Source: Eucalyptus grandis
Lineage: Eukaryota; Streptophyta; Magnoliopsida; Myrtales; Myrtaceae
Assembly: GCF_016545825.1 (NCBI RefSeq)
Contig: NC_052621.1
Span: forward strand, 3,434,199 to 3,498,198
Direction of reading: 5' to 3'
DNA: 64,000 nt
This document shows positions 10,245 to 22,951 of this stretch, one piece after another. A model generated the notes under the pieces. The model saw only the letters and a program-made list of their open reading frames with translations, had not been told where the DNA came from and made no database searches. A program made the translations under genes and the position numbers. Position 1 is the first letter of the stretch. Each line of letters begins with the position of its first letter.

Positions 10245-12308
10245 TAGGGGTGTGCAACCGGGACCGGGTCAACCGGTTCCCGAATCGGCCCACTCGGAAA
10301 ATAGGGTCGGGAATCGGTTCGGTTGAAACTAGGGTCCCAAAATTCAGACCCTGTTTGAACCGGTTCGGGAACCGGTTCCGAGGGATTACCCACCCGGAAA
10401 CCGAATTGACCGAGCCGGTTTGGGAACCGGTTTGAGAACCGGTTGTAAGCCACCCCAAAAAAACCAAACGCAAAACCCTAATTTGTTTATACTTTCTATC
10501 TTCCCCGAGCTCGCGACCTCCGCCCGTCCGCCGATCTTGGTTCCATCCGAGCACTGACACTGCTTCCGCTCGCCCACCATCGCCTACCTACCGTGACACC
10601 TGCAGCCCGTGAGATCCCAACATCACCACTCCGCCTCTCCCTGCTCCGCGCCCCCCGAAATCGCGACGCCACCTCTGTCAACCTGATTCCTGGCTGCTCG
10701 CCAGCCTTGCTCCGAGCTCCGCCGCTAGATCCAGCTCCCCCTCGCACTGCTTCCTCATCTGCGTTCATCTGCTTCCTCGTCATGCCATCGCCAGCTCCCC
10801 ATTGCGCCATCGCAGTGACGGAGCAGAGAACAGACGCTCATCACCACCGATCGAAACTTCTCTCGTGCTCTTTCTCCCTCACTTGGTGCGTGCGGGAGAG
10901 CTGAGGAACCAAGCGAAGCCAGTTGCAGTTGAATATCTTCGTCAAGCAATTTCGTCGCTGAATTGATTTGTCGCCTTAGCTTCGTCTTCGTGAGATTCAC
11001 CAAGTCTTTCGGTGTCTTCATTTATTAGCAGGTAACCGTTCGGATCGGATCTCCCACAAGATTCATTGAGACTCGATCATACGATTGTTCTGTGTTTGCC
11101 TTCTACCGAGAGCTTCAAATTGCTACTCAAATTGCTCATGTTATATTGCTCGCCGATTGATAGGAATTCCTATTTCTAGAACACCTCACCATTCATGATC
11201 ACCACCTGTTCGACGTTTTGCCACAGAGATGATAATGACGAATTTGTCTCTTTTTTTTTTGTTGGTGAAATGACGAATTTGTCTTCATCATTTCAATATG
11301 AGATTGCATAGTAGTGATCTGGATGTTCTTGTTCGACATTCTGATCATATATTGTGAATTTTCATGCTTCATCCTTTGATGGCAGAGAGTTATCTTTCCC
11401 TTGGTGCTTCGGTTCACTTTGTCTCCTTCGGTTGTGTGACTGAATTGTCGTCTGGTATAACAGTAAGTCACTATACATCGGTGGTGAATAAATCACAGTC
11501 AAGCTATATCAAATTCAATCTCTTTTTGATGCTCATAAAAGACCATTCTGCCAAAGTTTGAGGGAGAGAGTCTTCAACCTAATTTAATTCAAAATAAGTG
11601 GAAATGGTACGAGAAATGCTCAGGTATCGGAAGTTTAGTTAAGTTGAGAAATTATGGATATATGAAAGCAGTTAAGTTAAGAAATCATGGATATATAAAA
11701 GAAGTTAAGTTAAGAAATGGACATCGACCTAGTAATAATCAAAGGGAATTTAAGACTTATGATAGAAGATTTGCAGACAAAAAAGATATGTTGAAATTAT
11801 GCTGGACCTCTACCAAAATTACTGCTGATTTCCCTTTGAGTATCGTTTCAATGTCGATGTCAATGTCTCCATTCGAGCGTCATTTGTACAAACTGTGATT
11901 AATTTCAATTCCAACAATGTCAATGTCCTAGTAATCTCGTTTTCAGTTAATTTTGTTCGGCTCCTTCCTTTGAGTTTAGTGTTCTTTGCTTTAATTTCCT
12001 TTATTCTCTGCATTGCACCTTTAAATAATTCACAGTACTTCCACTTTAATTTCTGAGCAATTTGCTATTCCTGTCATTTAGATCAATTTCCATCAAACCA
12101 TTTCATCAATTGCTTCTCTAAGGTTAATATAAAGATACATCAATTTTTATGCAAAACAGGTTCCAATATAAACAGGGTTAACCCTGTTCTCGGACCGGAA
12201 AAACAGGGTGGGTCGGGAACAGGGTCCAAAAAAAGAGAACCGGTTATAACAGGGTCGGGTACAGAGTCTAGGTCTAGACCCTACCCACCCTGGACTCGAT
12301 CACCCCTA
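10245..12308. mobile_element. hAT-like non-autonomous element, 2064 bp, with possible captured gene piece
   Basis: The element starts TAGGGGTGTGCAACCGGG and ends CACCCCTA. It is flanked by CTAAAAAC (10237-10244) and CTGAAAAC (12309-12316), an 8-bp target duplication with one mismatch. The homologous sites in the flanks of copies 3 and 4 are empty, which fixes the borders. Both ends are rich in ACCGG/CCGGT words in subterminal repeats. The inside (about 10460-11030) has a plant 5'-UTR look (AAACCCTAA, then a GC-rich stretch, then CAGGTAACC), suggesting a captured host fragment. Open frames there are short and show no known domain. No transposase was seen. Confidence 0.8.
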
Positions 12309-13085
12309 CTGAAAACCACTGGTTCCATTTTTATGGAATTGGGAACTAGATCAACACTCTTAGTAACTTGTACAAAATTGATCGATCCAGTCCAGTCGAG
12401 TGACTCCCGATCCGTGCCGTTCAATATGCTCGGCCCTACAAATGATACAAATCTCTCGGATGTTGTACCTTCCTCTCGAGCTTTGACTCGGAGGAAATCG
12501 TGGCCTACTTTCGAGTAACCGTGAACAGAAAAAAAAATAAAAAATAAAAAATGGCCTGGCCGCGGTTGGAGGGAGGGACGGTTGGCACATCCCGTCATCG
12601 CTAAGTACGGACTCAAATAATGATCTTAGGTTCGCCGTCGATCCGACTACCTGAATCTCATCGATCACATTTTCACCTAGATAGGTAGGCCTGACCAAGT
12701 TTGATTTACTTATGCACATGAAGAAAAAAAGCCATGTTCCATGTTTATATTCTAATGAGGGCCAACTCAACCTTGTCCCAACCAACCATCTTTCGATGTG
12801 AGTTACATTATCATCGGTGGTGGTAGGTATATTTCTGATTAATGTGGATATGGCTGAGTTTTGGCATGATAATTTCCCTAGGAAACTTTATAAAAGAAGA
12901 TCTAGGTAACTTGGGCACAGTAAAATCACTAATCTTTAAAATCCTAGTTTTATAACATCTTTTGGGGAGCAAAATAAGTTGTAAACTTATTATCACACTT
13001 TTGTCAACTCAAACCTAAATCTTTTAATTTGACTAATTTGATATTAAATCTTTTGATAATTTACCAATTAAGGTACTTCAGCCAA

Positions 13086-13900
13086 TTTTAATTGAAATCA
13101 CTGACCAATCCCACATGATATGGCCAATGCTTACGTAGATGAAATTTATCATTATTTTTTTGATTATTTTTTTGTTTTTTTTTCCATTGCGACCTTTTAG
13201 GCCATGCGCTCAGCGTAAAGGCCCCTTGCTTGCAGCCAACAAGGCTGTGGAGGTCCTTACCTAGATCTAGCAAGCAGTCACTTGTGCCCTTGCCCAAGGC
13301 CATCACTATGTAGCCTATCACGGGCGAGGTGGCCCTCATCTAGTTTGGGTGAGGCCTTTGTGGCCGGAGAGGGTTGCTGGTGAACCTCCCGGCACAATGG
13401 AAAAAAAGAAAATAAAAATGAAAATTCCAATGAATTTGAAAAAATTACAAATTATTTCCACGTTTTTTTCTTTGTCGGAAAAAGGAGGGCGAATTTTTTT
13501 TTTTTCCACATTAAAAGGGAGTATCCGCTTCCCTGCCCCGCGAGCATGCTCCTCAAGCCTTGGATGGGCTTTTTCGTCATTTAAGGTTCTGATGGGCTAA
13601 AAGAGGAAACAAAAAATGGATGGCTGAAGAAGAAATAAAGGAATGGGCTGCAAAAGATATAAAAACGAATGGGCTGTGAAAGAATTAAAAAGAATGGGCT
13701 TTAAACGGGCCCACTCGACTCTTTTTATTTTATTTTATATTTTTTAATATTTGTTATTCATTTTTATCTCACCTATTTTTATGCATCATTTCATATATAC
13801 TTTTATATATATTTGAATTTTTTTGCAAAATAAATGAATACTCTAAAAGTCAGCAAAAATTTAGGTGTCAACCATATAAAATATATAGACATTAAAACTA
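13086..13900. repeat. flank repeat present three times in the window
   Basis: Sequence carrying GCCAACAAGGCTGTGGAGG, AAGGCCTTTGTGGCCGG-like words and an A-rich AAATGAAAATTCC stretch occurs here, at 42675-43100 and at 61020-61790. It belongs to the duplicated downstream flank of the peptidase gene. The copia element landed in the copy at 38039. No reading frame of note was found. Confidence 0.6.
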
Positions 13901-14515
13901 ATCATTCCATGTGTTCAAATCAATATAATATAATTGTCATGTCAACACTTCATTGAGACGTGTTGTGATTTTGTTTAAAGTGCATTAGTTTAATTGAGAT
14001 TGAATTTGAACAACATATTTGCAAATGGGGTTGGAATTCTTTGATGACTCACCTACGTGAAAGAACACAATTATATAGGTTTCATTTTTTTTTAGACGAA
14101 ATATAGGTTTGAGTTTGGTATACATTAATTCGTGTCATTAATAGTTATTCTATGCGGTGACTTGCTTAACCCATTTGGATGGGAATTGTTCAAATTAACG
14201 TACAAAGTTTTTTTCTCTCTTTGTTTTTTTTCCCTCTCTCTCTGTATTGAATTCTTAAACGACCCACAAACTTAAAAATTACCTATATAGTTCTACGTCT
14301 TTATTAAATCAATTTTGCTAATGAATCTCAATATCTCTGCCATTGGCTTTCCATGAATTCCCACCTCTTTTGCCTAGATGCTATGGCTGCTATGAAAAGA
14401 ACGATGAAAGGCAAAATATAATTATGAATAGCTAAAGATAGCTATTATAACCCAAGTATTTTTCTTGTCTCCTTTCTTTGTCTAGCACGCATAGCTAATG
14501 CTGCGATTCAAATTG

Positions 14516-14793
14516 AAGATCCTTGCACATGCGAAGCAGATCTTCTATCTGAGGCCAAACCAAAGCTGTTGGGCTTTGTTGATCTCTCTGTGGCCCACTG
14601 CAGAAGATTTGTGAACCAGGCCGTTGACTGGCTAGCTAAGACCCAGCGGAACAAGAGCCTGGCCCACGACTGGCTGGCCAATCCCCCCGAACCGTTTTGG
14701 AATTTACTTTGCTCCGAGTCTTCTATTATGTTGTTGCAAACTCTTAATTAGTAATGAAGTCTCTTTATTTCCGACCAGAAAAATAAAATAAAA
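14516..14793 (+). mobile_element. 5'-truncated LINE tail, RNase H end
   Basis: The + frame carries VAHCRRFVNQAVDWLAK and NPPEPFWNLLCSES, which looks like the C-terminal end of the RNase H domain of a plant LINE. A stop, a short 3' UTR and an A-rich tail (AAAAATAAAATAAAA) follow. The homologous flank of copy 2 (about 28375-28390) has no insert, and the flank of copy 4 has it (62392-62671). The insertion therefore predates the copy 1/copy 4 duplication but postdates the split from copy 2. Imperfect flanking repeats (AAATTGAAG and AAATTAAG) are compatible with a target duplication. Confidence 0.7.
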
Positions 14794-14839
14794 TTAAGAC
14801 ACGATGGTTTCATTAATCGTTGGCTTACGAAGTGAGTGA

Positions 14840-15067
14840 ATGCGGAAACCTCTCTCATTGTACGACATGGCTGTGAAGCTTCCGGGCTTGTCAATCATTC
14901 TCTATCTGTTAAGATCGTCGGCTGGAATTAAGGGTTGGGCCGAACGCGGTAAAAAATGGCCATCTTCGATCAATTTCCTGCTTAAGAGCCCGCACTTCTC
15001 GAGCTACAGAAATCCATCCATCTCTATAATTAGCGAACCCTTTATATTATCGGCTAATGCAATATAA
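14840..15067 (+). other. conserved small open frame, unknown
   Basis: A 75-codon frame beginning MRKPLSLYDMAVKLPG is present unchanged at 62717-62944 in the copy 4 flank. A diverged, frame-altered counterpart starts at 28432 in the copy 2 flank. Its identity between copies 1 and 4 is explained by recent segmental duplication, and it diverges after the first 20 residues in the copy 2 flank. No domain is recognisable. It is probably part of an old remnant rather than a gene. Confidence 0.25.
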
Positions 15068-15437
15068 TTTATTAGGTATTATTCTCTTATCTATGGCTAA
15101 ATCCGACGAACACCGAATCATGAGCATAAAAAAAAAAAAAAAAAGCCCACGTTATACTATCTTTCTTCAATCTGGGACTAAGATCTTTATGAATCTATAA
15201 CTCAAAGAGGGATTGTTGAGCACGGAATTGCGGCTCTAGTACCAAATGTTGAGAAAGATTGGGAGTTCGTTTGGAAAAAAAAAAAAAAACACATTCTTTT
15301 ATTAGAGGCACTCTCTTTATAACATTTGTTCGGAGAATTTCTTGCATACAAACACGAATAAAAGCACTTGGCTAATGATAGCCTTCGCAAGGGAGTGGTT
15401 TGCTCCCACATCACTCTAGGATAGTGGTTCAATCATA

Positions 15438-16342
15438 AATGGTGCATTTGGTTGAACTTTTGAGAAAAGTCATTGGGAAAATGTAAAGGACTTTAGGTTG
15501 AAGAAGTTTTTTAGATTGTAAATTGTGTTTGTTAAATTGTAATCTAAAAGTTCATTGTGAAGTATCTTTGAGTAAAATAATATTTGGAGAGATTATATTT
15601 ACAAAGGACTTTTGTGATAAAAAAAAATTATCAAAAGAAAATTAAAAAAAAATTGGTGGTAAGGGTAGCGGCCGCCGATGATCAAATCTGTTGCCGGTGG
15701 TCGACATCGACTAAGGCGGCTTCAAAGAAGATTGGGGAGGGTTGCTCGGGTCGACTGACCCCCAAAGACCATTTGCGAAGGTCGCCTAGGGTCGGGCGAT
15801 CCTACCGTGACCCGGATCTAGGGCGGCGAGGTCGTGGGAGGACCTCGCTACCTTAGATCTGGGGCGACGAGGTCACGCGACGCCATTGCGACCCAGATGG
15901 CACGGTGGTCGGGCCACCCCTACAGCGACCAGATTTGGTCGCGACCAGATCTGCGACCAGATGGGTCGTGCGGCCCGAGCGACCTTTACGCGAAGGTCGC
16001 GGTGTGTATGCACAATGGTTGCCGACGATTTTTGCCTTTCATCGGTGACCGCTCACGGAGAAGAAGAAGAAGATGAATAGTGGGGGCAAAATCGGAAAAC
16101 GAAAAACCAACAAGGATAATTTGGGAAGAATTTTTTTTTTATTTACCCCCTCAGCTCAGCATGCCGAGAAGGCTAAAAGCCCAAGGTAGTCCCTAACCTG
16201 CCTTGGGATTTTAGCCTTGTGAAGGCTAGCATTTTCCAAATGGGGTTTGAAATTTTTTTACCAAACACCTCTAAATTGGCCCAAGGATCTTTGGGGGTTC
16301 AAAGTGGCTTCTCAAAGCCACTCCCAAACACACCTTTGACAT
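15438..16342. mobile_element. TIR element, Harbinger-like
   Basis: The ends are inverted: GGTGCATTTGG at the left and CCAAACACACC at the right, with a second inverted pair further in (CTTTTGAGAAAAG against CTTCTCAAAG). The centre is GC-rich with many GCGACC/GGTCGC words. A second copy lies at 45741-46673, and an element of the same general build at 32712-33537 has a clear TTA target duplication. The target duplication has decayed here. No transposase is present. Confidence 0.55.
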
Positions 16343-17700
16343 TAGTGGTTCATCCCTCTTAGAAATATCTTGAATTCTTTGAGAAGAGAGAAGGTGAATC
16401 TTTTTCTTCAATAGGGATCTAGCGATCATGTCAAGTTGGTTTTTGGAACTCTTCTTCCATAGCCTTCCTCCATTTTGCCCCCATGAGTGGCTTCCTCATA
16501 TGTAAATTGCTTTACTACTCCAACATCCTTGATCGATGCTACATCTGCATATTTAGGATTTGGTTTCCTCCACTTTGTTGATCTCTTGAGTTGAGGCATA
16601 TGCTCTTCAAGTTCAACCTGACTTGGTCAAAGCTCTTCTATAATTCTTGCACGTACACCAATTCGCCATAGACCTTATGTTTTCCGAGTGATTATGCACT
16701 TACTTCTTCAATCGGCTGGGTCTTGCCAAACCCATTATCATCTTCCATTTTTTCCATAGCTTCTTTAGGCATTCTACTCTTTTGAGTTTTGTCCAAGTAT
16801 AGCTCTGTGCTGGCTTCACTTAGACATACTTTATTTGATGCCCTTCTATGATCAGCGTATTTGTGGGTTCAAATGTACATCTTTACATCGTTTGTACAAA
16901 CACCACATATTTCTCGAGTCTGTAAATAGTGATACCAATAATTGGTTTTTCTTCATGCCTCGCGTGTGATACACGTTTTGCAATTTAATTTGCAATGGAA
17001 TGAACTAGGGTGTCATCACTATATGATTGATGGAGGTAATTAGCAACCTTGATTTACTTGTGGGGACAACTATTTGTCTACCGGTTTACTTAGGCATGCT
17101 GGATAGCTTGTGTCAATCTCATGTCATATAATTTGAGCATCGTGAGTCAACTGTCCAATTATCATAATTGATTATTTTATCACTTACTGTGATGAAGACC
17201 ATTGCTCATCTGACTCGGTGATGGAGGTAGCTGTAAGCTTTTCTTATTCCTTTGATGCAATGGACGCTTGGAAATCCTACTTTTTTTCAATATTACTCTT
17301 CTTCATTATAGATGCTACAACATTTCCTTCTACTTGTTTGAATTAATGGTCCTTGGCAAAGTGACCTATTTGCCAAATATATTGTAGTGACTGTGTTGCC
17401 TCCGGCTATCCTTATCTTCTTTCTTGTTATCTTTCCCTTGATCCCTACAAGCTACCCCTGCTTGAATCCTTCTTTATGGTCCTCCTTGTCTGTCTCCATG
17501 ACCTTTTCTCTATTTTCCATCAATAATGCCCAATCGTTTCTCCTCTTACTCTTGAACCTTGCTTTATTATTAAAGAGTACACTTTTATCATTCTTGACAT
17601 TCTTAATTGAGACCTTAGACAATTGTTATCTAGAATGTCTTGGTTGGCTAGTATTTACAACTTAGTAAGAGTTATGTCTCTTACCTATCCATGGGTGGTT
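16343..17700 (-). pseudogene. degenerate copia-type fragment, minus strand
   Basis: The minus strand carries pieces of a Ty1/copia polyprotein. One is a zinc-knuckle-like WQIGHFAKDH segment near 17380, and another near 16590-16450 resembles the linker before the reverse transcriptase (NPKYADVASIKDVGV and YEEATHGGK). The part between is missing or unreadable, and stops occur in all frames. The hydrophobic + strand frame at 17387-17665 is the antisense of this material. A second copy is at 46674-48030. Confidence 0.5.
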
Positions 17701-17721
17701 GTAACAATTTTGGTATACTTT

Positions 17722-18780
17722 GGCCATGGGAAAATTGTCTAAAAAGTCCTAAACCTATTACACTTTTGCTAATTCCATCCTAAATTTTTTAATTGTATTG
17801 ATTGAGTTTAAACATTTTCACATTTTATAAATTTAGTCTATTCGATCAATTTTGATCGAAAATTGCTGACTTGGACATCAATCATCTTATGTGCTATGGC
17901 TGATGTTGACGTTGACAATTTTTAATAATGTTTTAATGTTTATTTATTTGTTTATTTTGTTTTTCCTTTTTTCCCCATATATTTTCCTTCTTTACTTTTC
18001 TTCTTTAACCTGTTACTAGCCTTCGTTGAGCCTCGTTGATGGCCGATAGAGGTCTTTGACCTTAGGTGAGGGCTACGTCGACTACCCTCGCCTAACGAGA
18101 GTGACCCTCGCAAACGGTCGACCGACGCGGCTCTTGTCTATTGAGGATGGCCCATGCCAAGCCAAGCCCAAGCGTCCCTCCCCCAAAACTGGCTGGGGTG
18201 GCAGCCTTTGCCAACCATCAATGAGACTTGACAATGGCTAGTAGAGGGGAAAAAAGATAAAAAGAAAAATGAAAAGAAGAGAAAGAAAAAGTAAAGAAAG
18301 AAAAAAAGGAAAAGAAAATTAGGAAAAAAAAAGAGAAAATAATAAAAATTTTGAAAATAAAAATAAAATATTCTTCAAAATTAGGGAATTTTTTTCTTCA
18401 ATTGTGATATTAGAAGAAGTCAACTTAAAAAAATATATATATTATGCAAAGCTCTGTCGTCTCAATATTTAGGAAAAATTCCCAAACTAGTCTTAAATCT
18501 ATTGAACGTATGCCAATTTGTCATAAATTTTCTAGTTTTGTCAATTTACTCCTAAATGTTTGCATGGAATTGCAATGTAGTCATTTTAAACAATTTTTGT
18601 CGGAAATGGCTAATGTGATAGTGTCCTATGTAGGACTGTCGGCAATTACTAGGGCCACTACTTTAGCAAATTTCGGGGAATATCGACTAGATGGATTACA
18701 TTGGATTTTGCACAAAATTGAAAAAATTAGAATTGAATTAATATTCATACAATATATTTAGGACTAACTGGATAAGATTC
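17722..18780. repeat. interspersed repeat with internal direct repeats
   Basis: The stretch opens with GGGAAAATTGTCTAAAAAG and repeats a similar theme (AGGAAAAATTCCCAAAC, then an AAATCTATTG word) from 18470. The words CTAAACCTATTACAC and CTTAAATCTATTGAACG mark the two versions. Between them lies a GC-rich part and a purine-rich tract (18245-18350). It is duplicated at about 48055-49090. It looks like a non-autonomous element, but the class is unresolved. Confidence 0.45.
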
Positions 18781-21700
18781 CCTGATATTTATTTCTTGGC
18801 TCATTCGGTGCTGTTTCAGCCTGATCTACCCATCATTTGAGCAAGTCTAGTTGGATCATCGGTGATATTACTTGTTGCCATAGTGCGAGATGAATTTTCC
18901 ATGGTTACATCAAGCAAAAATCTTGTTGGAGCTTTTTAGATGGAGTGGATCACAAGCATGCCATCGAGAATGGTCTCTAAAGTATTCCATTGACCAAATT
19001 TTTATTTATTTTCTGATTTAAAGCACTTTTCTAATACTTGTCGTTCGCTTGGTTAAAGGCTAGCATAGTTTGAAAACAAATATACGGCAATTTATACTAG
19101 CTTTTAAGAAATTATCTCTCCTAACTATTATGGTTTACACCTCTAAAATATGGATTACCAATGTACAAATTGCAACACTTAACAATACAAATTCAACGTG
19201 ATAGAGTTACGGTTCTATCACAGCTATAGAACAAATCAACCCTTAAATCACTTTCTGACAAGGCATCATGCAATTCTAGAATGAGCTTGGTGAAAGATTC
19301 CTTTGGATATATTTAATTTATTTTTCTTGTTCATGAAGATAGTGATTGCCGTGATTGGACGTTCCTAGGACCATTCGACTCCATGTGTTTCTTGCCCTCA
19401 TCTAGAATGGAATGGTTTTTCTAATATGCTCACGATGCATGTCAAAGTCTAAGCTGCTCAGTGTGGTTTTTTCTCCCGAAAAAGTGAGTGGAGATGCACA
19501 CTCGACGACGACTTGATGTAGTCTTAGTGAAACACGATGCGAGACTACATCCATGGAATATTGTCAAATCCGGTTCGATCCATTTGGTTTAAGTCCTCAC
19601 AAGAAGTATTTCGAATAATTACTCAAGATGGTGATCATTAGAGACAGGTGTTTGTTGAGAAAACATTTCCTAAGTGGTTTCGATGATTGACAAAACTTAG
19701 AAACTTTATTTTTGATAAAAAGCTTTTAGGTGGAAAGTTTGATGGAATAGGATTAGATGATTTCAATTAGTATCAAAGTCATGGTTTATTCTTCCTTCTT
19801 TATACATTCTATCAAATGGCTAGGAAGGAGGTAAACATCCTCGTGCAACGGCTAGTGGCGATTGATTGGATTTCTGCCATACTTATAAAGAGTTTAAAAA
19901 TGAAAGTCTTGCTAATATTTTTTGGAGATTCAACTTTCCGGAAATTCTTTTTAGAGGCGAAACATTATTTCCATTCGTAAATACTCGACTTTTTGAAAAC
20001 TCGAGCTGCTGTATGGGCTGCAAAAAATATGGGAAGCCTTACTCTCGGCGATTCCGAAGCAATCGGATCTTCTTAACCAGATCCGAGGCCAACTGGTAGA
20101 TTGGTTGGATGGTCGGTCCTTTTGGAGATATGTCCAACGGACAGCTTAGACTAGGAGGAATATAAGAGGAGATTTGGAAGCTGAAGGGTTAGAATGCACA
20201 TTCACAAGATTTGAAGCTTTTAATTCTGAGAGTTTGAATAGTGTTTTTTTGATCTCATATGTTCGTCTTTGTTGAACAATATTGCGTAACCCTTTAGAGG
20301 TTGAGAGTGTGAGAAGTTTACACAAATTTAAGTACTTGTACCTCAAGACTTGTAACATCTAATTGGTTGTTACTACTAGATTCCAGCCAATAGGTTGTAG
20401 CGTGGGAGAGTAGACGTAGGCTTGCAAAGCCAAACCACTATAATCTTGAGTGTGCAATTCTTTGCCCCTTACTATATTTATTTATTGTGGTAGAATTGTA
20501 CACTAGTAAGATCTGACCATTTCATCAGAAGTTATCTTGTTGTAATATTTGTTTAAATTTTTTCATTTCTGCACAATCACCTATTCACCCCCTCTAGATG
20601 ATAGTTTTAGCCATAACGGTGTTTACTTTGGAATCACTTGAAAAGGTTAAGAGCCGTACTTTATTTGAGCTCTCTCATAGTGGCAATAACTCCCCACCCT
20701 TCTAAGGTTGGGTATGGGTTTAGTCCGTCCACAAACCACAAATCTGCCCAAGGGGATCTTGTTCGGTACCATTTATAATAACTTGGTCCGGTCCACCTAG
20801 CATTTAAAATGAGTTCTCTAAATAATCACACGAGGGATTGATCATTTTAGAGCGAGTGTCAACTTATGAGTTAGCCAATGAGACTTGTTTCTGATTAAAA
20901 ATAAAATAAATTGATAAGGCTTGTCCCAATTGATGTGGGCCTTGAATCGCTATATTTATACTTCACATCAATTTGAATGAGGCTATAGACTTTCGATAAA
21001 GTTTCCTCGCAGGCCGATTCTTTCCAAGGAAGTACGCGTTTTCTCATTTTGGACAAAATAGGTAATAGTTGGTTTGGAAACAAAACACGAGGGATTCTCA
21101 TCTAGAAGATGTTGACCCTTCGACATGATTTGAATTAGAAATGGAGCTTAGTACAAAATAATCTTTGGAAGACCAACATTGACCCAAAAATCTGGCCGTA
21201 GCAAAAAGAAAAGTAGATCGTAAATGCAAGGATTCTCCCATTGGAATGGGAGGCAAGCATCAACAGCGACGACGGAAAACATTTAGAGTTGATTGGACAA
21301 TTTCTCTTTCAATGAAGAATCTCTATGAACGCAAAAATACGTGAACATGTCCATTTGAATTTAGTGCATTTCATTGCATTTGAATTGTTGGATCCGGCGA
21401 GTCTCACGAAAGCTATACATTTCATTGCATTTAAAAAATTCATGAGCAACGAAAAAGTTGCGTCATGGGTCGTGCTCTTAGGATAAATCCATTATACAAG
21501 GTTCATCAAATTAAATAATTTACCATAGAATGTAATGATCATTTCGAGCAGGTCCACTGCTTCAGTGCTTCCGAACATATCCGCGAACCCAATAATGGCT
21601 CCTGCCACTGCGAGGTCCCTTTATACTTTTTGCAATTATGCCCTCCACGATCTCGCGGGGCTAGCCTGGCGTACGAACGTCCAATAATCTAAAGGCCTCC

Positions 21701-22786
21701 CGAAGACCTTTGATGAGCTCGACTTTATGAAGAAATTTGGACCGTTTTATGGTGAACTATTCAGTATGCCTTTTGGTACCCCAGATGCCGTGACCCAAAC
21801 GGAATGAAAATATAAATAAATAATAATCATTCAAAATTCTTAACAAAGAAAAAAGATTCTTAAAAAAAAAAAAGAAAAAGTCTCGATTAATTTTAAAGGG
21901 GACACGTGTCCATATGGATTCAAGATACAGAAGAGAAATGTTCAAATGCAGGACAAGAAATATGTTAAATTAGGAACTTTTGAAGGTCAATGATGGCAAA
22001 AAGAAGAGCATTTAAAATAATCATGGAACGAGTGAAAAGTAAAAAGTGAAAAAAATGTGTAAACAATATTTATGGATATATTTGTTTAAAGAAAAATTAT
22101 TTCTGAAAAATTATTTTCCAACTTTTTGGTACTTTGACGACGTAAAACTAATCAATCTATGGAAAATATTCTTCATGAACTGAAAGCAACAAGAGGAAAA
22201 CAACACCCTAGGAAATCACTTTCCTTAAATCATAAAATAAATAAAAAATTCATAAAAAAATATTTCATTTATTGTAAAGTTTTCCATGAAACAAACACAC
22301 CCCAAATGTCAACATCCATCGTGTTTTGCAAAGCAACATAAGAAAGACACTTGACCGTGTTGAGCCGGTTGGTGGAAGATCAATTCAATGAAATTAACAA
22401 AAGTGAATTGTCCCTGTCCTCATTGAAGCCCACAACGTGAAATTGACAAAATAAAAGGTTGTTGAATTATCTTAGCCAAATTCACAATCAATGGAGCATG
22501 TCCTTTTTATCAAGAGGTTCTTGGATATTTCGTGACCTCGAGAGTTGTCGATTCCTTGCGCCAATATATTATAAACTTATACCCGGAAGATGCCTCCAGA
22601 GCATAGACGTAAAATAGAACAGGTCATACGACCACTACTTTCTTTCAAATATAATAGAATTTTGTTGTGGCCAAATGAAGTTAATTGACTTGGTTTTGTA
22701 GTTGAAATAAGTGTAGAACATATTAACTGGATCACATTAGGTGGGTTTCACATAAAACTCATATGGTTTAACGATTGAGATTAAGT
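18780..22786. other. upstream flank of copy 2, no gene found
   Basis: Sequence around 18830-19260 is distantly similar to 30185-31230 upstream of copy 3 (shared words GAGCAAGTC and CTTTTTAGATGGAG). Sequence at 20880-21120 is similar to the copy 1 upstream block (CCGCAGGCCGATTCTTTTC-like). A short stretch at 21590-21790 reads like a decayed coding piece in one frame, but stops interrupt it and the duplicate at 53330-53540 is shifted. I see no supported gene. Confidence 0.4.
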
Positions 22787-22870
22787 AATTACACGTGTAA
22801 GATGTATGTACGGATATTTCGGGAATAAATGCTCAATTCACTTCAAATCATGCCCATGAAGTTAGATGCC

Positions 22871-22877
22871 TATATAT
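22871..22877 (+). promoter_or_regulatory. TATA box of copy 2
   Basis: TATATAT follows the conserved GTTAGATGCC word found before the TATA box in the other copies. It lies 81 bases before the ATG at 22952, closer than in copies 1, 3 and 4 (about 121) because part of the 5' UTR is missing. Confidence 0.55.
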
Positions 22878-22951
22878 GCTCACACCTCCTTTCATCGTCC
22901 CACCAAGTTTGGAATTCTTAATAAGCGCACTTCCTGTCCACACTGCATGCC

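Larger units (their letters stand above)
15388..22786. repeat. spacer block, first copy
   Basis: This block is repeated at 45683-55024 with high similarity throughout. It ends in the upstream flank of gene copy 2. It is made of a Harbinger-like element, a copia remnant, a fold-forming repeat and unassigned sequence. The second copy carries two MITEs and one hAT-like element that are absent here, so this copy supplies the empty sites. Confidence 0.85.

Noticed and set aside
10593..10904. 103-residue Pro/Arg-rich frame and overlapping minus-strand frames
   Set aside because: GC-rich stretch inside the hAT-like element. Frames on both strands are open because stops are rare in this composition, and no domain is recognisable.
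14840..15067. Conserved small peptide gene, because the frame is identical in two flanks
   Set aside because: The whole surrounding DNA is nearly identical there from recent duplication, so frame conservation is not evidence of selection. The older copy 2 flank does not preserve the frame.
17387..17665. Hydrophobic 92-residue frame that looks like a membrane protein (also 47719-47997)
   Set aside because: It is the antisense of a lysine-rich copia gag-like piece on the minus strand; the hydrophobic Leu/Phe/Ser composition comes from reading AAG and GAA codons backwards.
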